From CBDCCV01 sp965215025 (GTDB lineage Bacteria; Bacteroidota; Rhodothermia; Rhodothermales; Salinibacteraceae): a DNA stretch of 64,000 nucleotides. Under the pieces are notes generated by a model. It was not told the DNA's origin, made no database searches, and saw only the letters and a program-made list of their open reading frames with translations. The stretch's first letter is position 1. Every line of letters starts with the position of its first letter. Below are positions 50,826-59,088 of this stretch, piece after piece. The stretch is taken from positions 62,001 through 126,000 of the forward strand of contig CBDCCV010000002.1 of NCBI GenBank assembly GCA_965215025.1. The letters run 5' to 3'. Position numbers and translations under genes: made by a program.

Positions 50826-52625
50826 ATGCAGCACCTCCTCGACGCCGAAGCCAAGTCTCTGCTGGAGCGCGAGCGCCGCCTCCTCCAGCGGATGGAAAAG
50901 CTGCTGGGCCGCGCCGGCTCCGACCCGGAGACGCAGGCGCAGCTCCGCGACCTGGCCGAGCACTTAGACGAACTCTTCCTCGTCGTCGTCGTGGGCGAGT
51001 TCAACGCGGGGAAGTCGAGCGTCCTCAACGCCGTCTTCGGCGAGAAACTGATGCGCGAGGGGCCGACGCCGACGACCGACAAGATCACCGTGCTCCGCTA
51101 CGGCGAGGAGGCCCTCACGCGCCAGCTCTCCGACGTGATGACGGAGCAGCGCCTCCCCTCGAAGCTGCTCCAAAGCGTCGCCTTGGTGGACACGCCCGGC
51201 ACAAACTCCATCGTCGAAGAGCACCAGCGCGTGACGGAAGACTTCATCCCGCGCTCGGACCTCGTCCTCTTCGTGACGAGCTACGACCGCCCGCTCACGC
51301 ACTCGGAGCAGCGCTTCCTTGACTTCATCCGCGAGGACTGGGGGCGCGAGATCGTCTTCGTCGTCAACAAGGCGGATCAGGCCCGCTCGGAAGCCGACCT
51401 CAAAGAGGTCGTCGCCCACGTCAAAGAGGGCTGCCGTCAGAAGTTAGGCTTCGACCCGCAGGTGTTTGCCGTGAGCGCGGCGGAGGCGTTCGACGCCAAG
51501 CAGGAAGAGGACGATGCGCTCTGGGAAAAAAGCCGGTTCGGCCCGCTCGAAGCCTTTATCACCGAGACTTTGGCCGGGCCGGAGCGCCTCGCGCTCAAGC
51601 TCACGGCCCCGCTCACCGCCGCCGGACGCATCCTAAAGCGCTTCGGGCGCGACCTCGAAGAGCGCCGCCTCACCCTCCAGGACGACGAAGGAAACCTCGC
51701 CGCCATCGATGAGGAGATCGACGCCGTCCGCGCCGACCTGCAGAGCGGCTACGGCCGCCACCTCGCCGAGGTAGACGCGCTCCTGATGGAGATGGAGCGG
51801 CGCGGCGTGCAGTTCCTCGACGACACCATCCGCGTGAGCAAGATCGGCCTGCTCAGAGACCGGGACCGCTTCAAGGAGGAGTTCGAGAAGCAGGTCCTGC
51901 GCGACACGCAAGGGGAGATGGACCGGCACGTGACCGAGGCCGTGGACGACCTCACGGGCCGCGCCCTGCGCCTGGAGCGGCAGACGCTGCGCCGCCTCAC
52001 CGAAAGGATGCGCGCCGCCGGCCCCGAGAACCGCCTCGAGGGCGACTTCACGTACAACCGCGCCGAGGTCCAGCGCACGATCATGCGCGAGGCCGAGCGT
52101 AAGATCCAGCGCCACGACGTGCGTGCCGAGGCTAGGCGCATCTTAGAGAACGTCCACGACGCCACGGGCATCGTGCAGGCCGCCGGCATCGGCGCGGCGG
52201 GGCTGGGCCTCCTCTCCGGCCTCCTCGCCCTCTCCACCACGGCCGATGTCCTGGGCGGCCTCGGCTTGGCCACGGCCGGCGTCATGGGCGTGGCCGGCCT
52301 CACGGTCCTCCCACGCCAGCGCGCCAAAGCCAAGACCGAGTTCCGCGCCCGCGCTGAGGAGCTGCGCACCGCCGTCCGCGAGGCGCTCACCGGGCAGCTC
52401 GACCGCGAGATCGACCGCGCGCTCGAAGAGCTGCGCAACGCCGTGCGCCCCTACCGCTCCTTCGTCGAGGACGAGAAGAGCACCCTTGCCGAGGCGTCCT
52501 CCGAGCACGACGCGCTCGAAGAGGAGGTAAGCGCCCTCCGCCGCGACGTGCGCGAAAAGGTCGGCACCCCGGCGATGGGCGAGGGCGGTGTTGACGAGCG
52601 ACGGATGACGAGCGACGACCGATAA
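50826..52625 (+). CDS. Bacterial dynamin-like GTPase
   Basis: 599 residues. GTPase domain (~50-290): P-loop VVVVGEFNAGKSS (57-65), switch I EGPTPTTDKIT, G3 LVDTPGTNS, G4 VVNKADQ. Long coiled-coil stalk (~290-420 and 500-590). A hydrophobic hairpin (~440-490: IVQAAGIGAAGLGLLSGLLA, GLGLATAGVMGVAGL) is the membrane-inserting paddle. Single gene, unlike the paired DynA/B systems. Membrane remodelling or repair is the likely role. The last residues (VDERRMTSDDR) are encoded by a family D repeat arm. Confidence 0.92.
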   Translation: MQHLLDAEAKSLLERERRLLQRMEKLLGRAGSDPETQAQLRDLAEHLDELFLVVVVGEFNAGKSSVLNAVFGEKLMREGPTPTTDKITVLRYGEEALTRQLSDVMTEQRLPSKLLQSVALVDTPGTNSIVEEHQRVTEDFIPRSDLVLFVTSYDRPLTHSEQRFLDFIREDWGREIVFVVNKADQARSEADLKEVVAHVKEGCRQKLGFDPQVFAVSAAEAFDAKQEEDDALWEKSRFGPLEAFITETLAGPERLALKLTAPLTAAGRILKRFGRDLEERRLTLQDDEGNLAAIDEEIDAVRADLQSGYGRHLAEVDALLMEMERRGVQFLDDTIRVSKIGLLRDRDRFKEEFEKQVLRDTQGEMDRHVTEAVDDLTGRALRLERQTLRRLTERMRAAGPENRLEGDFTYNRAEVQRTIMREAERKIQRHDVRAEARRILENVHDATGIVQAAGIGAAGLGLLSGLLALSTTADVLGGLGLATAGVMGVAGLTVLPRQRAKAKTEFRARAEELRTAVREALTGQLDREIDRALEELRNAVRPYRSFVEDEKSTLAEASSEHDALEEEVSALRRDVREKVGTPAMGEGGVDERRMTSDDR

Positions 52626-52666
52626 GAAGCTGCGTCGTCCGCCGTCTATCGTCCGTCGTCCCCGCC
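52600..52666. terminator. 'gacgac' inverted-repeat arms between convergent genes (family D)
   Basis: Left arm gagcgacggatgacgagcga, right arm tcgtccgccgtctatcgtcc, near reverse complements, across the convergent ends of the dynamin and DUF3140 genes. Confidence 0.5.
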
Positions 52667-52681
52667 GCACGGCGGGCGTCA

Positions 52682-53038
52682 TCAGCAGTCGTGGTCGTCG
52701 GACTTGCAGGGGTCGTGGCCCCAGTTCATCAGCGAGTAGCGCCAAGTCGTGTCCGCGACGTTGCCGGAGGGCGGCTGGCCCAGGTGCCGCTTGATGTACG
52801 CGCGCACCTTCTTCATGTGGTCGTAGTCGCTCTCCGTCAGCTCGTCCTTGTTTTTGCGCTGGATCTCGACGATGCGCCGGCCGGACTGGTGCCCCGTGGA
52901 CTCGCCGCTGTCCGATCCCTGCCCGACGGATTTCGACAGCTCCGTGTCGAGCCAGTCTTCCAACTCCTTCGGCTGCATGTTCACGAGGTCCGAGAACTCC
53001 TGTCGAAGCTCCTTTTGCTCATCGGTTTCTTGGGCCAT
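52682..53038 (-). CDS. DUF3140 family protein
   Basis: 118 residues, soluble and very hydrophilic: EFSDLVNMQPKELEDWLDTELSKSVG, then GRRIVEIQRKNKDELTESDYDHMKKVRAYIKRHL and a C-terminal WRYSLMNWGHDP. This is the DUF3140 pattern (DNA-binding-like, plant/fungal homologues exist). It may bind DNA, but no experiment-based role is known to me. Confidence 0.85.
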   Translation of the reverse strand: MAQETDEQKELRQEFSDLVNMQPKELEDWLDTELSKSVGQGSDSGESTGHQSGRRIVEIQRKNKDELTESDYDHMKKVRAYIKRHLGQPPSGNVADTTWRYSLMNWGHDPCKSDDHDC

Positions 53039-53203
53039 AGCGAGGGCGGTCGTGTTTGCTGAGAAAGGCTGCGTGCCTTCTGCCTACCCGCCACCCGCCG
53101 CGCAGATCACGCGTAAAAAAGCCAGTTGCCAGCTTTTAACAATGGCGCCAGCGAGCGGCCAACTGCCGATCCCGCGCGCGCCCTCAACTGTTTCCTCCTC
53201 CCT

Positions 53204-55687
53204 CTACTGCATCTGCACGTCCTCGTCCATCTCCTCGCCGCCGCGCTCGCCGCGCCGCCGGTCGCGCCGGCCTTTGTCCTCCTGGCCGAAGTTGTACTGG
53301 AAGCTGAGCTGGAGGCCCTGCGCGTCGAAGTCGCGGCTAAACGTCTGGTAATACTGGTCCGACTCGCGCTCCAGGGAAAAGCCCATCTGGTCGAAGACGT
53401 CGCTCGCGCTCAAGCTCAGGCTCCCGCGCCCGCCGAAGAGGTCCTGCTTGAGGGCGAGGTCCGTCCGCGTGAACGCCTCGATGCGCCCGCCGGGGATGTC
53501 GTGCGGGGCGCGGTAGAACTGCGAGAGCTGGAGGCCGAGGCCGGGCCGCACCTGCCAGGTGGCTGAGAGCCGCGTCATGAAGCTCAGGGCGTCGCTCGTG
53601 AAGTCGGTGTCCACGTTCGAGCCGTCGGTGACGCTGCGGAAGGCGTTGAAGCTGCCGTTCGCGCGCAGCCTTTTGCTAAAGAGCGTGGCTGAGCCGATGA
53701 GTTCGAGGCCGTAGGAGTCGCGCGTGGCGAAGTTCTCGAACGTGACGACGGTGATCCCTTCGTCGGTGAGGCGCTCGCTCCACGAGATGGCGTCTACGGT
53801 GTGGCGGTAGTACGGCGTGGCCGAGATGGTGAAGGCATCGCCGAGGTGCGTGTAGCCCGCCTCGAAGGCGTGCGTGTACTCGGGGTCGAGCGCCGGATTC
53901 CCCACGCGCCGCGAAGTCGGATCGGTGAGGTCGCCAAAGGGGTTGAGCTGCCACGTCGAGGGCCGGTCCACGCGCTTCGAGTAGGAGAGCTTGACGGTGT
54001 GGCGCTCCGTCGGCTTGAAGGTGAAAAAGGCGCTCGGGTAAAAGCTGAAGTAGTCGTTGCCGAAGTCCTCGCCCGTCGTCTCGAGGTCGAACGTCGTGAG
54101 CGCCCGCTCCGCCCGGAGGCCCACCTGCGCGCCAAAGAGGCCCCGCTCGCCGCTCAGGATGCCGTAGGCGGCGTGGATCTGCTCGTCGTAGTTGAAACGG
54201 TTGTTGAGGTTTACGTCCGGCAGAAAAACGCCCGCGCCGGGGTTGAACGTCTCCGAAAAGAAGCGGCTCTCCAAGCGCTCCCATTCGCCCTTGTAGCCCG
54301 TCTCCATCCGCAGCGCGCCGCCGAGGGGGCGGACGTAGTCGGCCTGGAGCGAGGCTTCTTGCGAGGTCTCGTCTTCCTCGGTGATCTGCTCCTCGTCGAG
54401 CGCGGCGCCGCCGATGCCGTCGAGCAGTTCCTCGGCAAAGCGCTCCGTCTCGCTTTCCCACTCCTGCTCGTAGCGCGCCTCGATGGAAAGCTCGTTTTCG
54501 GAAGGCTTCGTGACGCGCTTGAACGAGAGGCGGTAGTCCATCCCCGTGTCCGTCCCGTCCCCGTCGGTGGAGCGGAGGTAGCGCAGGGTGGGGTCGCGGT
54601 CGGCGTCGAGTTCGGCGTAGGTGGTGGAGGCGTCTTCGTCGCCGGCGCGGCGGCTCAGGATGGCGCTCAGTGAGAGCGTGTTCTTTTCCGAAAGGCGGTA
54701 GTCGAGGCTCGTGTTGAGCGTGTGCGAGAGGCGGCCGGAGGCGCCGTCGAGGTCTTCGTCGAGGTAGGTGAGCGGGTCGCGGAAGCGGTTCTCGCGGAAG
54801 CGGGTCCCGTCGCGCTCGCGCTCGCCGTAGCGCAGGCCGTAGCTGCCGAAAAAGCTCCACGGCCCCTCACCGTAGTGCGTGCTCGCCGAGGCGTTGTAGC
54901 GCCCGCGCGTCCCGGCGCTGAGGCTCACGTTGCCGCCAAAGCCGCGGCCCTGGTCCTGCGCCAAAACGATGTTGATGATGCCCGACAGCCCCTCCGGCTC
55001 GTAGCGCGCCGAGGGGTTGGGGATGACCTCCACGCGCGCGATGGCGTCCGCCGGGAGGCCGGCCAGGAAGCCTGAGAGCGCCTCGCCCGTCATCGGCGCG
55101 GGCTTGCCGTTGAGGTAGATCGCCACGTTCTCGTTCCCGCGCAGGCTGATGTTGTCGTCGATGTCCACGGCGACGGACGGGATCGTCTCCAAGACGCTCA
55201 GCGCCGAGCCGCCCGCCGTGGTGGGCTGGTCGCGCACGTTGTACGTGTTCTTGTCGAGGCCCACTTCGACAAAGTCGCGCTCGGCCTCGACCTCGACCTC
55301 GTCCAGTTCCGAGGCGTCCGCCGCGAGGGCGATCTCGCCGAGGTCGGCCGTGAGCTGCCCCCGCCTGATCTCCATATCCGAAACGGTTTCGGGCGCGTAG
55401 CCGACGTAGCTCAGGCGCGCGTAGTAGCGCCCCGGCCGGATGTTCTCGATGGCGAACGAGCCGTCGCCTTGCGTGATCGCGCCGGTGACGAGGCTGGAGT
55501 CCTGCGCGCTCCGGAGCGCCACCGTGGCCGAGGGGATGCCCTCGCCCGTCTCCGCGTCCACGACGGTGCCACTGACGGTGCCGCGCGGGGCACTCTGCCC
55601 GCCGCCGCGCCGCCCGGATCGGTCCTGCGCCTGCGCCGGGAGCGTGAGGAGAAGAGCGAGGAGCAGCAGCAGAGCGGGGGACTTCAT
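53204..55687 (-). CDS. TonB-dependent outer-membrane receptor (OMP_b-brl_3 type)
   Basis: 827 residues. Signal peptide LLLLLALLLTLPAQAQ; CarboxypepD_reg domain ~35-115 (GTVSGTVVDAETGEGIPSATVAL, YVGYAPET); plug ~140-250 (VLETIPSVAVDIDDNISLRG, IYLNGKPAPMTG, ARVEVIPNPSARYEPEGL); barrel to the end with many aromatic-alternating strands. No SusD gene is adjacent, so it is not a classical PUL pair. Ligand unknown; driven by a TonB such as the one at 35366. Confidence 0.95.
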   Translation of the reverse strand: MKSPALLLLLALLLTLPAQAQDRSGRRGGGQSAPRGTVSGTVVDAETGEGIPSATVALRSAQDSSLVTGAITQGDGSFAIENIRPGRYYARLSYVGYAPETVSDMEIRRGQLTADLGEIALAADASELDEVEVEAERDFVEVGLDKNTYNVRDQPTTAGGSALSVLETIPSVAVDIDDNISLRGNENVAIYLNGKPAPMTGEALSGFLAGLPADAIARVEVIPNPSARYEPEGLSGIINIVLAQDQGRGFGGNVSLSAGTRGRYNASASTHYGEGPWSFFGSYGLRYGERERDGTRFRENRFRDPLTYLDEDLDGASGRLSHTLNTSLDYRLSEKNTLSLSAILSRRAGDEDASTTYAELDADRDPTLRYLRSTDGDGTDTGMDYRLSFKRVTKPSENELSIEARYEQEWESETERFAEELLDGIGGAALDEEQITEEDETSQEASLQADYVRPLGGALRMETGYKGEWERLESRFFSETFNPGAGVFLPDVNLNNRFNYDEQIHAAYGILSGERGLFGAQVGLRAERALTTFDLETTGEDFGNDYFSFYPSAFFTFKPTERHTVKLSYSKRVDRPSTWQLNPFGDLTDPTSRRVGNPALDPEYTHAFEAGYTHLGDAFTISATPYYRHTVDAISWSERLTDEGITVVTFENFATRDSYGLELIGSATLFSKRLRANGSFNAFRSVTDGSNVDTDFTSDALSFMTRLSATWQVRPGLGLQLSQFYRAPHDIPGGRIEAFTRTDLALKQDLFGGRGSLSLSASDVFDQMGFSLERESDQYYQTFSRDFDAQGLQLSFQYNFGQEDKGRRDRRRGERGGEEMDEDVQMQ

Positions 55688-55877
55688 CGGCGGGGGCGTC
55701 GCGGAAAGCGGGAAGCGGGGCGTGGCAGCGAGGAGAGGCGGCGTTGAGGCTTGGTATGGCGCCTCCCGTGCGAAGATTCAGGCCACACCGCGAATGGCAT
55801 CCTCGCGCCACGAACGGCACGCTGCTACTCACGAGCGCAAACGCCGGTGCCCTGCTCACCACTCACCACTCGCCGCC

Positions 55878-58214
55878 CTAAGCCAGCGCGCTCTCCATCC
55901 CAGAGTCGCGCACGAAGAGGCACGTCGCGCGCGTGGTCTCGCGCATCCGGCGCACGAAATCGAAGTCCGGCTCCTCCTCGAGGCCGAAGATGTTGAGGTC
56001 GGCCTGCGGGGCGCGCCCGAGGTACTCCTCGAAGCCGCCGGCGGCGACCATCACGCGCGCGTCCGGCATCCGCCCGAGGTCCACGAGCTGCTCCAGGAAA
56101 GCGCGCGCGGCGTCCATCTCGTCTTTGTCCTCAACGACGGTGATGAAGCGCAGCCGCGCGTTCCAGTTCGCCTTGAGCTTGTAGGCGATGAGGACGGAGA
56201 GGTTGAGGTTGCCGATGTCCCTCTTCATCTGCCAGTCCGGGCTGCGGTCGTGGATCCAGACGTTGATCCGCTCGCGCCGCGCCAGGCCGGCCATCTCGTG
56301 CGGCGCGTGCAGGAGGACGCCCATGGCCTCGCGGTCGGCCTCTTGAATGACGCGGGCGTAGGAGCGCCCGCGCGTCTCGGAGCCGGGCATCGGGAGGAAG
56401 ACGATGTTGGGGCGGAAGAACGTGCCGCGCAACGTCTGCATCGTGGCGATGAGGCCGTTGGCGAACGCCTCGTCCGGCGCCTCCTCGTCCGTGGCGTCCC
56501 GGCTTGCAAAGGCCCCCGCCTGCACCACCGTCCAGGAGGTGAACACGCCGCGCTCGCGGAAGGCGTACGCCAGGTCGTCGATCCGTTCGGAAAGCTCCTC
56601 GTAGTCCTGCTTCGTAGAAAGGCCCACGAGCTTGACCGAGCCACGCGGAGAGGCGATGTTCTGCAAGATCGAGAACTCGCCCCTGAGCGCGCGCACGTCC
56701 TCGGCGGGCACCAAGAGGTTCGGCTTCCAGGCGCGCTCCTGCATGTCGGGGAGCTGGCGCACCTTCTGCGCGGCCCACTCGGCCAGGGAGACGAACAGCC
56801 CCGAGCGCACGTCCTCGAACGGCGCGTTCATGTGCCGCCGCACCAAGAGCACGTAGAACCCCACCGTGACGACGATGGAGACGACGCTGAAGACGGGGTT
56901 CACGATGAACATCACCACCACGCAGCCGAGCGTCCCGACGATGGGCACCCAACGCGGCACGCGCCAGAGCGGGCGGAACGAGGCCAGCCCGAGCCGCTGC
57001 TCGATCCACAAGACCACGTTGAGCATGAGGTAGGTGATCAGGAAGAAGAGCGTGATCAGCGGCGTGAGCGCGTTGAGGTCGCGCAACAAAAGCGCCGCGA
57101 AGACGATGGCGCCGGTGACGAGCATGGCGTTGCGCGGCTCCCCCTTCTTGGTCAGCTTCGCCATCTTCTCCGAGGCGGGGACGATGCCGTGGTTCCCCAT
57201 CGCCTGCAAGATGCGCGCGGCGCCGACGATGGAGGCCAGCGCCGAAGAGAAGCACGCGCCGAGGAGGCCCGCCACCACAACCGGCCCCCAGAAGGCCTTG
57301 TCCACCATCACGTAGTAGTTCGAGACCAGCTCTTCGGGCGTGGCCGAGCGCGCCAGCCAGTAGGCCAAGAGCAGATACACGACCAGGCTCACCCCGATGG
57401 CCGCCATCGTCCCCACGGGGATGGCGCGGCGCGGATCGGCCAGGTCACCCGAGAGGTTCGCCCCGGCCATGATCCCCGTCGAGGCCGGGAAAAAGACGGC
57501 AAAGACGAGCCAGAAGTCCGTCCCCGAGAAGTCGTTCTCCGGCGATCCGGCAAAGCTGCCCCACCAGCCCACCTGCGTGGCCTCGTACTGCATCGACCCC
57601 GTCGCCGCCGCGATCCCCACCGAGACGAGCGAGCCGGCGATGAGCGCCATAATCACGTACTCCGTCTTGATCGCCAGGTCGGCGCTGAGGTAGGCGATGC
57701 CGAAAAGCGAGAGGAGGACGATGAGGTCTACCAGAAACGCCGGGTGCTCGGGGAAAAACGCGAGCCACCCCTCGCGGAAGCCGAAGACGTACATCGCCAC
57801 AGCCAGCGCCTGCGAGAGGTAGCGCGGGATGCCCACCGCCCCGCCCACCTCGAGGCCGAGGGCCTGCGTGATAATGGCGTACGCGCCGCCGGCCCCGATG
57901 CGGATGTTCGTCGTGATGGACGCCATCGAGAGCGCCGTGAGCGTGGCGATCCCGAACGAGAGGCCGATGATGAGCGCTCCGCCGACGATCCCCGCGTTCC
58001 CGACGACCCACCCCACGCGCAGGTACATGATCACGCCCAGGATCGTAAGCAGCGTGGGCGTGAACACGCCGCCGAAGGTGCCAAAGGCGCGGTGCCGGTC
58101 CTTGGCGTCGCCGTTCTCCTTGCCGCCTTCCGGCTTGCTCTCGTCGATGGACTCGGTGCCTTCGGCGGCGTCGCCGGCCGGGGCGTCCGCGTTGGCGGGG
58201 TGGGGCGTTTCCAT
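55878..58214 (-). CDS. SLC12-like cation-chloride cotransporter / APC permease
   Basis: About 778 residues from ATG 58214. An acidic N-tail (~1-40), then ~12 membrane helices (~45-480) beginning FGGVFTPTLLTILGVIMYLRVGWVVG, and FPASTGIMAGANLSGDL in the SLC12/APC core. C-terminal ~290 residues are a soluble SLC12-type domain (APQADLNIFGLEEEPDF, LVDLGRMPD). Probably moves K+ or Na+ with Cl-, or amino acids. Second of two paralogues with the DUF433/DUF5615 pair between them. Confidence 0.9.
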   Translation of the reverse strand: METPHPANADAPAGDAAEGTESIDESKPEGGKENGDAKDRHRAFGTFGGVFTPTLLTILGVIMYLRVGWVVGNAGIVGGALIIGLSFGIATLTALSMASITTNIRIGAGGAYAIITQALGLEVGGAVGIPRYLSQALAVAMYVFGFREGWLAFFPEHPAFLVDLIVLLSLFGIAYLSADLAIKTEYVIMALIAGSLVSVGIAAATGSMQYEATQVGWWGSFAGSPENDFSGTDFWLVFAVFFPASTGIMAGANLSGDLADPRRAIPVGTMAAIGVSLVVYLLLAYWLARSATPEELVSNYYVMVDKAFWGPVVVAGLLGACFSSALASIVGAARILQAMGNHGIVPASEKMAKLTKKGEPRNAMLVTGAIVFAALLLRDLNALTPLITLFFLITYLMLNVVLWIEQRLGLASFRPLWRVPRWVPIVGTLGCVVVMFIVNPVFSVVSIVVTVGFYVLLVRRHMNAPFEDVRSGLFVSLAEWAAQKVRQLPDMQERAWKPNLLVPAEDVRALRGEFSILQNIASPRGSVKLVGLSTKQDYEELSERIDDLAYAFRERGVFTSWTVVQAGAFASRDATDEEAPDEAFANGLIATMQTLRGTFFRPNIVFLPMPGSETRGRSYARVIQEADREAMGVLLHAPHEMAGLARRERINVWIHDRSPDWQMKRDIGNLNLSVLIAYKLKANWNARLRFITVVEDKDEMDAARAFLEQLVDLGRMPDARVMVAAGGFEEYLGRAPQADLNIFGLEEEPDFDFVRRMRETTRATCLFVRDSGMESALA

Positions 58215-58335
58215 CGGGAGGGGGCGGGAGGGGAGAGGCGCGCGCACGCGGTTGCAAGATGCGGCAGAGGCGCCCTCAATCACAAAGCGCAGACGTTCTT
58301 TTCACGCCCTCATGTCGCCGATCCTCGAAGGCCGC

Positions 58336-58363
58336 GTGGGAGCGTATTGCGATACGCCCCTGC
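58336..58363. repeat. Family B palindrome (degenerate)
   Basis: gtgggagcgtattg and gcgatacgcccctgc; like gtaggggcgta...tacgcccctac with three changes. In the gap between the transporter and the DUF433 gene. Confidence 0.6.
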
Positions 58364-58443
58364 TTCACCCGCCCCGCGTCGAACTTCGCCATTCCGGCGG
58401 GCGTTGTGCATCTGCGACACCCTGGGACCACAACGGCAATGAC

Positions 58444-58725
58444 ATGGCACAGGCAACGAAGCATCGCTACGTCGTCCGCGATGAGCAGATCCTGAGCGGT
58501 GAACCCGTGATCGCAGGCACGCGGACGCCTGTGCGCGCCATCGTCGAACTGTGGCGGCAGGGACTTGCGCCCGAGGAAGTCCCTGACCGGCTTCCTCATC
58601 TGACGCTCGCGCAGGTGTTCGACGCGCTGAGCTATTACAGCGACCATCGCCGCGAGATCAACGAGCACATCGCACGCAACCGCATCGACGACGACGAGGT
58701 TGATCCGCTGGTGCGCGAAGGATGA
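58444..58725 (+). CDS. DUF433 antitoxin
   Basis: 93 residues: DEQILSGEPVIAGTRTPVRAIVELWRQGLAPEEVPDRLPHLTLAQVFDALSYYSDHRREI, the standard DUF433 domain (helix-turn-helix-like) of type II antitoxins. Stop overlaps the toxin start by 4 bp (ATGA). ATG at 58444 chosen; the longer frame is an artefact of GC-rich DNA. Confidence 0.9.
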   Translation: MAQATKHRYVVRDEQILSGEPVIAGTRTPVRAIVELWRQGLAPEEVPDRLPHLTLAQVFDALSYYSDHRREINEHIARNRIDDDEVDPLVREG

Positions 58726-59072
58726 GCCGGCTCTTCGTCAACCTCTACCTCGATGAAGACGTTGACGTGCTCGTGGCGAAGCTGATGCAAGCCTACGGAT
58801 TTCAGGCGACGACGACGCAGGCGGCGGGCCAACTCGGCGCGACCGATGAGGAGCAGTTGGCACACGCCAGCCGTCACGAGCGGGCTATCCTCACGCACAA
58901 CCGGGCGGACTTTGAGGCGCTCGCTCAAGCAGCATGCGCGGAAGCGGCGAGGACGCATCACGGCATCTTTCTGGCCGTCCGCCGCTCACCCTACGAGATC
59001 GCCCGCCGGCTTCGGGTAATCCTCAACCACGTGACGGCCGGGGAGATGCAAAATCAGGTGCGCTACATCTGA
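58722..59072 (+). CDS. DUF5615 family PIN-like toxin
   Basis: 116 residues of PIN-like fold: VNLYLDEDVDVLVAKLMQAYGF with the first acidic residues, AILTHNRADFEALA and the closing RRLRVILNHV. Typical partner of DUF433 antitoxins. Probably an RNase, though catalysis is not proven for the family. Overlaps the antitoxin gene. Confidence 0.9.
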   Translation: MSRLFVNLYLDEDVDVLVAKLMQAYGFQATTTQAAGQLGATDEEQLAHASRHERAILTHNRADFEALAQAACAEAARTHHGIFLAVRRSPYEIARRLRVILNHVTAGEMQNQVRYI

Positions 59073-59088
59073 CCGCTTTCCAGGCCGC

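Noticed and set aside
55440..58442. 1000-codon plus-strand ORF
   Set aside because: Antisense to the SLC12-like transporter and TonB receptor; composition is His/Arg/Asp-rich with no domain.
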